From Betaproteobacteria bacterium (GTDB lineage Bacteria > Pseudomonadota > Gammaproteobacteria > Burkholderiales > SG8-41): a stretch of DNA of 15,235 bases. The stretch covers positions 1 through 15,235 of the forward strand of contig JAOUIN010000032.1 of NCBI GenBank assembly GCA_029883965.1, given 5' to 3'. This document shows, in pieces, positions 1 to 7,418 of the stretch; position 1 is the first letter of the stretch, and each line of letters starts with the position of its first letter. A program made the translations under genes and the position numbers. Below the pieces are notes generated by a model, which saw only the letters and a program-made list of their open reading frames with translations, was not told the DNA's origin and searched no databases.

Positions 1-163
1 TGGGGTTAACACCAAACAACGCTCCACGGTAACCTGCTGCGCGCATGTTCTGCACCAGCACGGCGCCGACGGCACCTGTCCTTGCGCTGGCGCCGATAAT
101 GGCCACGGACGCCGGTTCGAACAGCGGCGTCAGGTAATGTCGATCGGGTAAATTCGCGCCCAT
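1..163 (-). CDS. Acyl-CoA synthetase (NDP-forming)-like protein, N-terminal fragment
   Basis: Partial gene running off the left edge; 54 residues are visible from an ATG at 161-163. The peptide contains LFEPASVAIIGASARTG followed by VGAVLVQNMRAAGYRGALFGVNP. This is the start of the CoA-binding Rossmann domain of ADP/NDP-forming acetyl-CoA synthetases and of the related Pat/PatZ protein acetyltransferases: the hydrophobic strand, GAS turn, xGxVG and closing VNP are all present. The family catalyses acyl-CoA to acid plus ATP interconversion or, when fused to a GNAT domain, protein lysine acetylation. Which applies cannot be told from this fragment. The start is chosen because the homologous region begins about 13 residues later; the upstream Shine-Dalgarno sequence is poor. 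It is divergent from thiS with 123 bases between. The open frame ending in another phase at 6-209 is its shadow. Confidence 0.8.
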   Translation of the reverse strand, partial: MGANLPDRHYLTPLFEPASVAIIGASARTGAVGAVLVQNMRAAGYRGALFGVNP

Positions 164-234
164 AGCGGCTGTTAATCCATGATTCCACCCGGCGCCGGCC
201 GAAAAACACCGATCAAAAATCACTCGCCCGACGG

Positions 235-240
235 TAAAAT
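235..240 (+). promoter_or_regulatory. Possible -10 element in the divergent gap before thiS
   Basis: The 123-base gap between the partial synthetase gene and thiS contains TAAAAT at 235-240, about 46 bases before the thiS start. No good -35 hexamer lies 16-18 bases upstream, so this is only a candidate. I looked for a TPP riboswitch (thi-box) here and do not see one. Confidence 0.25.
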
Positions 241-286
241 ACGATTCTAGCGGCAACTGCGGCACCTTTCGAGTACAACACCGCTT

Positions 287-499
287 ATGGGCACCATGAT
301 TGCACTGAAAATCAACGGCGAATCGCGGACTTTCGATCATGCGTTAACCTGTGTCGAACTGATCGGCGCGCTTGATCTGACAGGCAAGCGCATCGCCATC
401 GAGCGCAACGGCGAAATCGTGCCGCGCAGCCGCTTGGACACGTGTGTGTTGCAGGATGGTGATCATCTCGAGATCGTGGTCGCGGTCGGTGGCGGCTAG
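287..499 (+). CDS. thiS: Sulfur carrier protein ThiS
   Basis: Small ubiquitin-like protein (70 residues) that carries sulfur as a C-terminal thiocarboxylate and donates it to ThiG for making the thiazole moiety of thiamine. Visible features: the N-terminal beta strand with ING (ALKINGESRTF), the VVAVGGG C-terminus with the obligatory terminal Gly-Gly (here three glycines), and a length typical of the family. A second in-frame ATG at 296 would give a 67-residue protein starting MIALKING, which matches the usual ThiS start just as well; neither start has a clear Shine-Dalgarno sequence. thiG follows 85 bases later on the same strand, a wider gap than is usual for this pair. ThiF-like adenylation and ThiO/ThiE genes are not in the window. 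Confidence 0.9.
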   Translation: MGTMIALKINGESRTFDHALTCVELIGALDLTGKRIAIERNGEIVPRSRLDTCVLQDGDHLEIVVAVGGG

Positions 500-584
500 T
501 CGCGTTTTCTTGACCGCAGTCATTGCCGGCTCCTGCAGCACCATGCACACTTGATAACCGTAACGTTCCGGACCGCAACACGCC

Positions 585-1388
585 ATGAAGCCAAATGAAA
601 ATCTCGATCCGCTGATCATCGGCGGCAAATCTTACAGTTCACGTCTGCTGATCGGCACCGGCAAGTACCGGGATTTCGCTGAGACGAAGGCGGCCGTGGA
701 GGCCAGCGGTGCGCAAATCGTCACTGTGGCCATACGCCGCACCAACATCGGACAGAATCCGAATGAGCCCAGCCTGCTTGAAGCCATTCCACCGTCCAGA
801 TACACGCTGCTGCCCAATACCGCGGGGTGTTACACCGCCGATGACGCCGTCCGTACGCTGCGACTGGCGCGCGAACTGCTGGACGGCCACGACCTGGTCA
901 AACTGGAAGTGCTCGGCGATCCGAAAACGCTCTATCCGAACGTGGTTGACACGCTCGCCGCTGCGAAAACACTGGTAAAGGATGGCTTCAAGGTCATGGT
1001 CTACACCTCCGACGATCCGATCATCGCCAAACAGCTGGAAGAAATAGGTTGCGTCGCCGTGATGCCGCTGGCATCGCTGATCGGATCCGGAATGGGCATC
1101 CTCAATCCGTGGAATCTGCAGATCATCATCGAGAATGCGAAGGTGCCGGTCGTCGTCGATGCCGGCGTGGGCACCGCATCCGACGCCGCCATTGCGATGG
1201 AGCTCGGCTGTGACGCCGTGTTGATGAATACCGCGGTTGCAACCGCGAAAGACCCGGTGCTGATGGCGTCGGCGATGAAAAAAGCCGTCGAAGCCGGCCG
1301 GGAAGCGTGGCGCGCCGGGCGCATGCCGAAAAAACTCTACTCGGCCGCTCCCAGTTCGCCGACCTCCGGCATGATCGGCAAGAACTAG
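585..1388 (+). CDS. thiG: Thiazole synthase ThiG
   Basis: Cytoplasmic TIM-barrel enzyme that condenses 1-deoxy-D-xylulose 5-phosphate, dehydroglycine and ThiS-thiocarboxylate into the thiazole phosphate of thiamine. The 267-residue length is normal. Seen: RLLIGTGKY near residue 20, VAIRRTNIGQNPNEPSLLEA near 48-68, LLPNTAGCYTADDAVRT near 75-91, the Schiff-base lysine in LVKLEVLGDP (about K106), MPLASLIGSGMGILNP, DAGVGTASDAAIAMELGCDAVLMNTA (phosphate-binding glycine loops), and a C-terminal AGRMPKK then SSPTSGMIG. The wording of these motifs is of the betaproteobacterial type rather than the E. coli type. It is probably co-transcribed with thiS; trmB begins 39 bases downstream. Confidence 0.96.
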   Translation: MKPNENLDPLIIGGKSYSSRLLIGTGKYRDFAETKAAVEASGAQIVTVAIRRTNIGQNPNEPSLLEAIPPSRYTLLPNTAGCYTADDAVRTLRLARELLDGHDLVKLEVLGDPKTLYPNVVDTLAAAKTLVKDGFKVMVYTSDDPIIAKQLEEIGCVAVMPLASLIGSGMGILNPWNLQIIIENAKVPVVVDAGVGTASDAAIAMELGCDAVLMNTAVATAKDPVLMASAMKKAVEAGREAWRAGRMPKKLYSAAPSSPTSGMIGKN

Positions 1389-1427
1389 CCGGCCCCGCCT
1401 GCGGTTTTCCCGCTACACTCGGCGGTC

Positions 1428-2105
1428 ATGAACTCCGCGCATCCGCCGATCCGCAGCTACGTGTTACGCCAGGGCCGGGTATCGAACGCTCAGCAGCGTG
1501 CGCATGAAACCCTGTTGCCGCGTTACGGAATCCCGTACGGCGATCATGTCATCGATCTTGACGGCATCTTTGGCCGCAAGGCACCGCACATCCTTGAGAT
1601 CGGATGCGGCATGGGTGAAACCACCGCCGCGATCGCCGCGGCGCACCCGCATCTGGACTATGTCGGCATCGAAGTGCATACGCCGGGCGTAGGCAGCCTG
1701 CTCAAGCAGATCGAGGCCCTGGGCCTGACCAACGTACGCGTCATCCAGCATGATGCCGTGGCGGTGCTGGAGCGTATGATCGCGCCGGCAAGCCTTGACG
1801 GCATGCACATCTTTTTCCCCGATCCCTGGCCAAAAAAACGCCAGCAGAAACGCCGGCTGATACAGCCCGCATTCGCAGCACTGGCCGCGTCACGGCTCAA
1901 ACCCGGCGGCTATCTTCATACCGCCACCGACTGGCAGGAATACGCCGAACAGATACTCGCTGTCCTCGGCAGCGAACCGGAACTGGAAAACACCGCGGCC
2001 GGGTATGCCGAACGCCCAACCTATCGTCCACAGACCAAATTCGAGACCCGCGGGCTGAAACTCGGCCACGGCGTCTGGGATATCGTGTTCCGCAAACACC
2101 AATAA
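1428..2105 (+). CDS. trmB: tRNA (guanine-N7)-methyltransferase TrmB
   Basis: SAM-dependent class I methyltransferase that makes m7G at position 46 of the variable loop of tRNAs. The 225-residue protein has RSYVLRQGRVSNAQQ at residues 9-23 (family N-terminal signature), the SAM-binding LEIGCGMGETT at 56-66, acidic loop IEVHTPG at 81-87, the catalytic and tRNA-binding FFPDPWPKKRQQKRR at 129-143, ATDWQEYAEQ at 166-175, and the C-terminal TKFETRG at 203-209. All expected motifs are intact. It follows thiG on the same strand. Its TAA stop at 2103-2105 ends 4 bases before a hairpin that serves the opposing transcript, so trmB appears to lack a U-tract terminator of its own. Confidence 0.96.
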   Translation: MNSAHPPIRSYVLRQGRVSNAQQRAHETLLPRYGIPYGDHVIDLDGIFGRKAPHILEIGCGMGETTAAIAAAHPHLDYVGIEVHTPGVGSLLKQIEALGLTNVRVIQHDAVAVLERMIAPASLDGMHIFFPDPWPKKRQQKRRLIQPAFAALAASRLKPGGYLHTATDWQEYAEQILAVLGSEPELENTAAGYAERPTYRPQTKFETRGLKLGHGVWDIVFRKHQ

Positions 2106-2130
2106 AAAACGGCGGCCCGCAGGCCGCCGT
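2103..2130 (-). terminator. Rho-independent terminator of the minus-strand Bug gene
   Basis: A perfect 9-bp inverted repeat (ACGGCGGCC at 2109-2117, GGCCGCCGT at 2122-2130, loop CGCA) is followed, reading the minus strand, by a run of six T (complement of 2104-2109). It lies 23 bases beyond the stop codon of the binding-protein gene. In the plus direction the hairpin is followed by GACCAAAAAC with no T-run, so it should act mainly on the minus strand. It overlaps the trmB stop codon region, making the two convergent transcripts share it. Confidence 0.88.
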
Positions 2131-2153
2131 GACCAAAAACAATCCGGATCGCG

Positions 2154-3128
2154 TTACTGAATGCCACCGATCTTGGCATCACGGATCAGGTCGCCCCAGA
2201 GCTTGCGCTCGGACTGGATGAAGGCTGCGAACTTCTCGGGCGGCGTGTAGACCGCCTCGATCGCCATGATCCCGAGGTTTTTCTTGACCTCCGCGTCCGC
2301 CAGTGCACGGCCGAGATCCGCCGACACCTTGTCGATGATCGGCTTCGACACACCGGCCGGGAACATGATGCCCCACCAGTTGGCTGCGGCAAATCCCTTG
2401 ATGCCCTCCTCGGCCAGCGTTGGCAGCTCCGGCGTAAACGGCGTGCGTTCCGCACTGGTGACCGCGAGCGCCTTCAGTTTGCCCGCCTTGAGGTTGCCCA
2501 TCACCGGTGGCGCGTCGGAAAACATCATCATGATGTGTCCGCCCTGCACCGCCGCGATCGAATACACACCGCCCTGGTACGGCACCGTGGTGATATCCAC
2601 CTTGGCCATGCGTTTGAACATCTCACCGATCAGGTGCGACATGCTGCCGGGGCCGCTAGTGGCGTAAGTCATGCCGGGATTCTTTTTCGCCAGCGCAACC
2701 AGTTCCCTGACGTTCTTTACCGGCAATGTGTTCGGCGTGACCAGGATATTTGCGGCACGCGTGATCTGCGATACCGGTACGAAATCCTTGTCGACGTTGT
2801 AATTGACCTTGTTCAACAGCGGATTGGCCAGTACAGGACCGAAATTACCGAGCAGAAATGTGTATCCGTCCGGGGCCTGTTTGGCAGCGTATTCCATGCC
2901 CACCGCACCCGCCGCACCGGGCCGCGATTCGACCAGGACCTGCTGGCCCCAGAGCTCCGTGAGCTTCTTGCCGATGATGCGAGCCATCACGTCCGAGCTG
3001 CCGCCGGCCGGATAAGTCACGACAAACCGGACCGGTTTATTGGGATAAGCCTGCGCCTGTACGGTACCGCTCGCCAGTGCACCGACAACCACCAGCGACG
3101 CCATGACGCTGCGCGAAATGTTGACCAT
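2154..3128 (-). CDS. Bug/TctC-family periplasmic substrate-binding protein
   Basis: Periplasmic solute receptor of the tripartite tricarboxylate transporter (TTT) or orphan Bug type, 324 residues. Residues 1-27 form a signal peptide (hydrophobic core MASLVVVGALASG, cleavage after the AQA near residue 27). The mature part begins YPNKPVRFVVTYPAGGSSDVMAR, the Bug hallmark with its ligand loop; then VESRPGAAGAVGMEYAAKQAPDGYTFLLG, TYATSGPGSMSHLIGE, VPYQGG and MFSDAPPVMGNLKAGKLKALAV follow in family order. No TctA/TctB membrane partners are nearby, so the ligand cannot be inferred. An excellent Shine-Dalgarno sequence decides the start. It lies 138 bases after hemW on the same strand with no terminator between, so it may be read both from hemW and from its own promoter. 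Confidence 0.93.
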   Translation of the reverse strand: MVNISRSVMASLVVVGALASGTVQAQAYPNKPVRFVVTYPAGGSSDVMARIIGKKLTELWGQQVLVESRPGAAGAVGMEYAAKQAPDGYTFLLGNFGPVLANPLLNKVNYNVDKDFVPVSQITRAANILVTPNTLPVKNVRELVALAKKNPGMTYATSGPGSMSHLIGEMFKRMAKVDITTVPYQGGVYSIAAVQGGHIMMMFSDAPPVMGNLKAGKLKALAVTSAERTPFTPELPTLAEEGIKGFAAANWWGIMFPAGVSKPIIDKVSADLGRALADAEVKKNLGIMAIEAVYTPPEKFAAFIQSERKLWGDLIRDAKIGGIQ

Positions 3129-3132
3129 TGAA

Positions 3133-3140
3133 CCTCCTTT
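3133..3140 (-). promoter_or_regulatory. Strong Shine-Dalgarno of the Bug gene
   Basis: Minus-strand AAAGGAGG followed by TTCA and the ATG at 3126-3128. It is nearly the full anti-Shine-Dalgarno complement and the strongest ribosome-binding site in the window, which fits a highly translated periplasmic protein. Confidence 0.85.
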
Positions 3141-3220
3141 GGATATTGCGTTATAGGTATTGGACCGGTGACCTGCCCGCCCTCATGCGGACCGGACGCT
3201 GCGAATCGGAATCCGCGCCT

Positions 3221-3248
3221 ATTCTAGCCCGTGATGACGGAAACGCAA
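3221..3248 (-). promoter_or_regulatory. Candidate sigma-70 promoter for the Bug gene
   Basis: On the minus strand TTGCGT (3243-3248) and TAGAAT (3221-3226) are separated by 16 bases. The -10 is 5/6 to consensus; the -35 only matches TTG. Predicted transcription would start near 3214, leaving a leader of about 85 bases before the ATG. The -35 lies about 19 bases beyond the hemW stop codon. Confidence 0.4.
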
Positions 3249-3266
3249 CGCTCATGCGGCCGGCCG

Positions 3267-4448
3267 TCAGGCGAGGAACAAGCCGATCAGGTCGTTCAAA
3301 AAACGCTGCCCCAGCGGGGTCGGGACAATACGCAGATGATCACGGATGATCAGACCACGCGCTTCTGCCTGGTCCAGTCGCGGCAGCACTGCGGTCAGTT
3401 CAATCCCGGTGCGCGCCGCAAACAATCCGATATCGAATCCCGCGTGCAGCCGCAGCGCATTCATCATGAATTCTCCCGGCAGTTCGGCGACTGACACCTG
3501 CCGGTGCTCGTTCAGGGCTGCCGCGCTGCCGGCGCGTTCCAGATAGGCTTTGGGCTGTCGCGTTCTGGATTCTCTTAATATATTGTTTTTAAACGATATT
3601 TTACCGTGTGCGCCGGCGCCCAAACCGAGGTAGTCACCGAACTGCCAGTAATTGAGGTTATGACGGCTCTGCCGCCCGGCCCGAGCAAAAGCCGATGTCT
3701 CGTAGTGTTCGTAGCCTGCCGCCGCCAGCTGCGACTCCACCGCAGTCTGCATGTCCGCCGCCATGTCGTCATCGGGCACCACGGGCGGATAGCGGTGAAA
3801 GTAGGTGTTCGGTTCTATGGTCAGGTGATAGGCGCTGACATGCTGCGGTGCATATGCAACGGCTGCAGCGATGTCCGCTTCCGCCTCGGCCGGCGTTTGT
3901 CCGGGCAGGCCGTACATCAGATCAAGGTTGACGTTGTCGAACGTGCGCAGCGCCAGTTCGGCCGCCCGGCGCGCGTCATCCGCGCCATGTATGCGCCCGA
4001 GCGCAGCAAGATGGCGATCATTGAAACTTTGCACGCCCAGTGACAGCCGGTTGATACCGGCCGCGCGGAAACCGGAAAATTTTTCCGCTTCCACGGTCCC
4101 CGGATTGGCTTCAAGCGTGATCTCGGCATCGACGGCCAGCGGCAGGCGCGCGCGCACACCGGACAACAACGCATCCAGCGCGCGCACAGAAAACAGGCTG
4201 GGCGTGCCGCCACCGATAAACAGTGTCAGGACCGGCCGCCCCCACACCTGCGGCAGCGCCATTTCAAGATCAGCGATCAGCGCCGCGACGTAGGCCTCTT
4301 CGGGCAGAGCCCCGCGCGCTTCGTGTGAATTGAAATCGCAGTACGGGCATTTGCGCACACACCAGGGGATATGGATATATAGCGACAATGGCGGCAACAA
4401 CGTGAATTGCGGTGCCGCCAGCAGCTTTACCGGCGCGCTGGTGGTCAT
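3267..4448 (-). CDS. hemW: Heme chaperone HemW (radical SAM)
   Basis: Radical SAM protein of 393 residues, related to coproporphyrinogen III dehydrogenase HemN but acting as a heme-binding chaperone; many databases call it HemN-like oxygen-independent coproporphyrinogen oxidase. The [4Fe-4S] cluster motif is C30-VRK-C34-PY-C37-DFNSH, preceded by LYIHIPWC. TLFIGGGTPSLF, LEANPGT, RLSLGVQSFND, NLDLMYGLPGQT and AYHLTIEPNT follow in the order of the family. HNLNYWQFGDYLGLGAGAHGK, characteristic of HemW, is present; the C-terminal HemN domain contains EFMMNALRL. It sits 37 bases downstream of rdgB in the rph-rdgB-hemW unit, a conserved neighbourhood. An AT-rich patch (3571-3605) encodes the KISFKNNILRES stretch. 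Confidence 0.94.
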   Translation of the reverse strand: MTTSAPVKLLAAPQFTLLPPLSLYIHIPWCVRKCPYCDFNSHEARGALPEEAYVAALIADLEMALPQVWGRPVLTLFIGGGTPSLFSVRALDALLSGVRARLPLAVDAEITLEANPGTVEAEKFSGFRAAGINRLSLGVQSFNDRHLAALGRIHGADDARRAAELALRTFDNVNLDLMYGLPGQTPAEAEADIAAAVAYAPQHVSAYHLTIEPNTYFHRYPPVVPDDDMAADMQTAVESQLAAAGYEHYETSAFARAGRQSRHNLNYWQFGDYLGLGAGAHGKISFKNNILRESRTRQPKAYLERAGSAAALNEHRQVSVAELPGEFMMNALRLHAGFDIGLFAARTGIELTAVLPRLDQAEARGLIIRDHLRIVPTPLGQRFLNDLIGLFLA

Positions 4449-4485
4449 GTCAACACACGCCGGCGTGCCGCCGGTTGCATAGCAC

Positions 4486-5106
4486 TTATGTCCATGCCTG
4501 CATTTCGGCTTGCAACCGCGCCACCAGGACCGACAACGCCTGGCCGCGGTGACTGACGCGGTTTTTTTCCTGCGACGACAGTTCCGCGCCGGTCTTGCCG
4601 AGCGCGGGAATCAGAAACAGCGGGTCGTAGCCGAAGCCGCCCGCCCCGCGGGGCCGGGCCAGAATCTCTCCGTGCCACTCTGCTTCGGCGATCAGCGGTT
4701 GCGGGTCGTCGGCACGACGCACCAGCACGATGACGCAACAGTAATGTGCGCTGCGATCGGCTGCGCCGGTCAGTGCCCGCAACAGCTTGTCGTTGTTGCG
4801 CTGATCCTGCTCCTCGCGGCAGGTCGCATGACCCTCATCGGCATAACGCGCCGAATGCACACCGGGCTCCCCGCCCAGCGCATGCACACACACTCCGGAG
4901 TCATCGGCCAGTGCCGGCAGCCCGGTCGCCCGGCTGGCATGGCGTGCCTTGGTCAGCGCGTTCTCCACGAACGTGCAATGAGGTTCCTCCGCCTCTGCGA
5001 CACCCAGTGCGCCTTGCGCGACAACCTCGATCGCCAGCGGGGACAATATCGCGGCGATCTCGCGCAGCTTGCCGGGATTATTGGACGCGATGACCAGTTT
5101 GCGCAT
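4486..5106 (-). CDS. rdgB: XTP/dITP diphosphatase RdgB
   Basis: House-cleaning pyrophosphatase that hydrolyses dITP, XTP and ITP to monophosphates, keeping deaminated purines out of DNA and RNA. 206 residues, normal for the HAM1/RdgB family. Seen: IASNNPGKLREI at residues 6-17 (nucleotide-binding SxNxxK), FVENALTKARHA at 46-57, ALADDSGVCVHAL at 65-77 with the metal-binding acidic pair, GVHSARYA near 82-89, the base-recognition GGFGYDPLFL, and SHRGQAL near the C-terminus. The ATG lies 12 bases after the rph stop codon, indicating co-transcription; the Shine-Dalgarno sequence is weak. Confidence 0.95.
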   Translation of the reverse strand: MRKLVIASNNPGKLREIAAILSPLAIEVVAQGALGVAEAEEPHCTFVENALTKARHASRATGLPALADDSGVCVHALGGEPGVHSARYADEGHATCREEQDQRNNDKLLRALTGAADRSAHYCCVIVLVRRADDPQPLIAEAEWHGEILARPRGAGGFGYDPLFLIPALGKTGAELSSQEKNRVSHRGQALSVLVARLQAEMQAWT

Positions 5107-5118
5107 GCGTCCGGCCGC

Positions 5119-5832
5119 TTACGCCAGCGCGGCGCGCTGCGCTTCGACCAGTTGCGCTACGCCTTTCTGCGCCAGGTCGAGCATCGCCTGCATTTCACTG
5201 CGGCTGAACGGTGCGCCTTCGGCCGTGCCCTGCACCTCGATCATTCCGCCACCGGCGGTCATCACCACGTTCATGTCCGTGTCACAGGTCGAGTCCTCGG
5301 CGTAGTCGAGGTCCAGCACAGGTGTGCCCTGATAAACGCCCACTGATACCGCAGCCACGGCTTCGCGTACCGGTGTAGCCGTGATGCGTTTTTCACGCAG
5401 CAGATAATTCACTGCGTCGGACAGCGCGACGTAGGCACCGGTGATGCTCGCCGTTCGCGTGCCGCCATCGGCCTGCAACACGTCGCAGTCGAGCTGGATG
5501 GTGCGCGGCCCGAGCAGGTCGAGATTCACCACCGCGCGCAGCGATCGCCCGATCAGGCGCTGGATTTCCTGCGTACGGCCGGACTGCTTGCCCCGCGCCG
5601 CTTCGCGGTCGGTGCGTGTATTGGTGGAACGCGGCAACATGCCGTATTCGGCGGTAACCCAGCCGCGCTCGGTCCCGCGCAGATGCGGGGGTTGTTTCTC
5701 GAGCACGCTCGCAGTGCACAGCACCCGGGTCGCCCCGAACTCGATCAGTACCGAACCTTCGGCATGGCAGGTGAATCCACGGGTGATGCGGATGGCACGC
5801 AGCTCATCCGGTTTACGCTGACTGGGTCGCAC
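5119..5832 (-). CDS. rph: Ribonuclease PH
   Basis: Phosphate-dependent 3'-5' exoribonuclease that trims tRNA 3' ends; forms a hexamer of RNase PH folds. 237 residues, full length. Seen: N-terminal MRPSQRKPDELRAIRITRGF, GSVLIEFGATRVLCTASV, the arginine-rich WVTAEYGMLPRSTNTRTDREA (RNA binding), GKQSGRTQEIQRLIGRSLRAV, QLDCDVLQADGGTRTASITGA, and the catalytic acidic cluster LDLDYAEDSTCDTDMN (D180 and D186). The start codon is GTG at 5830-5832, chosen because MRPSQRKPDELR is the canonical N-terminus and a Shine-Dalgarno sequence (GAAGGAA, 5837-5843) is spaced for it. First gene of the minus-strand unit rph-rdgB-hemW; divergent from yicC. Confidence 0.96.
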   Translation of the reverse strand: MRPSQRKPDELRAIRITRGFTCHAEGSVLIEFGATRVLCTASVLEKQPPHLRGTERGWVTAEYGMLPRSTNTRTDREAARGKQSGRTQEIQRLIGRSLRAVVNLDLLGPRTIQLDCDVLQADGGTRTASITGAYVALSDAVNYLLREKRITATPVREAVAAVSVGVYQGTPVLDLDYAEDSTCDTDMNVVMTAGGGMIEVQGTAEGAPFSRSEMQAMLDLAQKGVAQLVEAQRAALA

Positions 5833-5868
5833 GGTGTTCCTTCGATATGCTATGTTTCACGGGTTTTC

Positions 5869-5876
5869 ATTATAAA
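5869..5876. promoter_or_regulatory. Overlapping divergent -10 elements for rph and yicC
   Basis: The minus strand reads a perfect TATAAT (complement of 5869-5874), about 37 bases upstream of the rph GTG, giving a leader near 30 bases. The plus strand reads TATAAA at 5871-5876, just before the yicC start. The elements overlap on a TTATAA palindrome. No convincing -35 is visible on either side, so the minus-strand assignment is moderately supported and the plus-strand one weak. Confidence 0.45.
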
Positions 5877-5886
5877 GCCCCCCGCA

Positions 5887-6768
5887 ATGAGCCGCAGTTC
5901 GATGATCAACAGCATGACCGGATACGCCACTGCGTCGCGGGAACTCTCCTGGGGCGCAGTCAGCGTCGAACTGCGCTCGGTCAACCACCGCTACCTCGAC
6001 ATCTCGTTTCGCATGCCCGACGAACTGCGTCCGGCCGAGCAGGCCCTGCGCGAATCGATTTCTGCTGTGGCGACGCGGGGCAAGATCGAATGTCGCGTGG
6101 CCTACGCACGGCGCAGTGATACGCAGGGCGGCAGCGGACTTGACCCGACGGTACTGACCCAGGTGCTTGCCCTGAACGCTCAGGCGCAGGCCGCGCTGCC
6201 CGAGGCGCGCCCGCTTGGGGTAGCCGATCTCTTGCGCTGGCCCGGCATGCTTGGCACTGATGAGTTGCCGGTGGACGAACTGCGCGAAACTGCGGTGGAA
6301 CTGATGCGCACTGCGCTGCAGGATTTCATCGCAGCCAGAGAACGGGAAGGCGGGAAACTCGCAACGGTCATCCTGGAACGCGCTGCGGAAATGCGCGACC
6401 GCATCGCACTGGTGCAGCCGCGCATGCCGGGAATCATCGCGGCATTCCAGGAAAAACTGAACGCAAGACTGAAGGAAGCGCTGGTCTCGGCCGACGACGA
6501 ACGCGTGCGCCAGGAAATTGCGCTGTTCGTCAACAAAATCGACGTCGACGAGGAACTGTCCCGGCTGGCCACCCACCTCGACGAGCTGCAGCGCATACTC
6601 GGCAAGGGCGGCGCTTCCGGCAAGCGCCTCGACTTCCTGATGCAGGAACTCAACCGTGAAGCCAACACCCTGGGTTCGAAATCGGCGGATATCGAAGTGA
6701 CCCGCGTAGCGATGGATCTGAAACTGCTGATCGAACAGATGCGCGAGCAGATCCAGAACATCGAGTAA
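5887..6768 (+). CDS. yicC: YicC family endoribonuclease
   Basis: Conserved YicC-like protein; the E. coli homologue has been described as an endoribonuclease acting in RNA decay. 293 residues from ATG 5887, or 288 from ATG 5902, the latter closer to the E. coli length of about 287 and giving the usual start MINSMTGYA. Neither has a clear Shine-Dalgarno sequence. Seen: SMTGYATASRE, VELRSVNHRYLDISFRMPDELR, REGGKLATVILERAAEMRD in the linker helix, and the C-terminal domain EIALFVNKIDVDEELSRLATHLDEL then KRLDFLMQELNREANTLGSK and DLKLLIEQMREQIQNIE. The open frame extends upstream to 5683, but that part lies antisense to rph and is not expected to be coding. gmk starts 3 bases after its stop codon, so the two are translationally linked. 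Confidence 0.93.
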   Translation: MSRSSMINSMTGYATASRELSWGAVSVELRSVNHRYLDISFRMPDELRPAEQALRESISAVATRGKIECRVAYARRSDTQGGSGLDPTVLTQVLALNAQAQAALPEARPLGVADLLRWPGMLGTDELPVDELRETAVELMRTALQDFIAAREREGGKLATVILERAAEMRDRIALVQPRMPGIIAAFQEKLNARLKEALVSADDERVRQEIALFVNKIDVDEELSRLATHLDELQRILGKGGASGKRLDFLMQELNREANTLGSKSADIEVTRVAMDLKLLIEQMREQIQNIE

Positions 6769-6771
6769 CGG

Positions 6772-7380
6772 ATGAGCGGCAATCTCTACATCGTCAGCGC
6801 GCCCTCCGGCGCCGGCAAAACCAGCCTGGTTGCGGCGCTGCTGGAAAACGACGCGCACATCCGCCTGTCCGTTTCGTACACGACGCGTCCGCCGCGATCC
6901 GGGGAAATCGATCACCAGCACTACCATTTCGTATCGCCCGAAACCTTCGAGCACATGGACCAGGCGGGGGATTTCCTGGAATCGGCCCGCGTTCACGGCA
7001 ACTGCTACGGCACATCGGGCCGGTGGGTCCGGGAGCAACTCGCCGCAGACACCGATATCGTGCTGGAAATCGACTGGCAGGGCGCCGCCCAGGTGCGCCG
7101 GTTGATGCCCGCTGCGATCAGCATTTTTGTGTTGCCGCCTTCATTTGACGCGCTGTTGCACCGGCTCAACGCGCGCGCGCAGGATGCGCCGGATGTCATT
7201 GCCCGACGTTTGACCAATGCTCGCGAGGAAATCGCCCACGTTGCGGACTTCGACTATGTTATTATCAATAGCGAATTCCGGGTCGCCGCAGGTGAACTGC
7301 AGGACATTGTCCGCGCGGAACGTCTGCGCACCGTACGCCAGCTGTCCCGGCATGCCGCACTGATCGACCGACTCAGATAG
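6772..7380 (+). CDS. gmk: Guanylate kinase
   Basis: Cytoplasmic kinase converting GMP (or dGMP) plus ATP to GDP, essential for the guanine nucleotide pool. 202 residues. The P-loop is SAPSGAGKTSLV at residues 9-20; the GMP-binding part has SVSYTTRPPRSGEIDHQHYHF near 33-53, GDFLESARVHGNCYGTS near 66-82 and the Walker-B-like DIVLEIDWQGAAQVRR. The lid and C-terminal helix contain RLTNAREEIAHVADFDYVIIN. It starts 3 bases after yicC and is followed by rpoZ and spoT, so a GDP producer sits in one unit with a GTP/GDP-consuming ppGpp enzyme, a conserved arrangement. Confidence 0.97.
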   Translation: MSGNLYIVSAPSGAGKTSLVAALLENDAHIRLSVSYTTRPPRSGEIDHQHYHFVSPETFEHMDQAGDFLESARVHGNCYGTSGRWVREQLAADTDIVLEIDWQGAAQVRRLMPAAISIFVLPPSFDALLHRLNARAQDAPDVIARRLTNAREEIAHVADFDYVIINSEFRVAAGELQDIVRAERLRTVRQLSRHAALIDRLR

Positions 7381-7418
7381 ACACACTTAACTCAGACTCA
7401 AAAACAGGCAGAGCAAAC

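Noticed and set aside
164..286. TPP riboswitch upstream of thiS
   Set aside because: The gap is short and I do not find the conserved thi-box segments; only a loose -10 element is visible.
4510..5346. Plus-strand open frame antisense to rdgB and rph
   Set aside because: Both opposing genes have complete motif sets; this frame has shadow-type Arg/His/Gln-rich composition and no ribosome-binding site.
5857..7038. Long minus-strand open frame (393 codons) antisense to yicC and gmk
   Set aside because: It lies opposite two well-supported genes, its composition (Arg/Gln/Val/Phe-rich) is that of a codon shadow in GC-rich DNA, and I recognise no domain.
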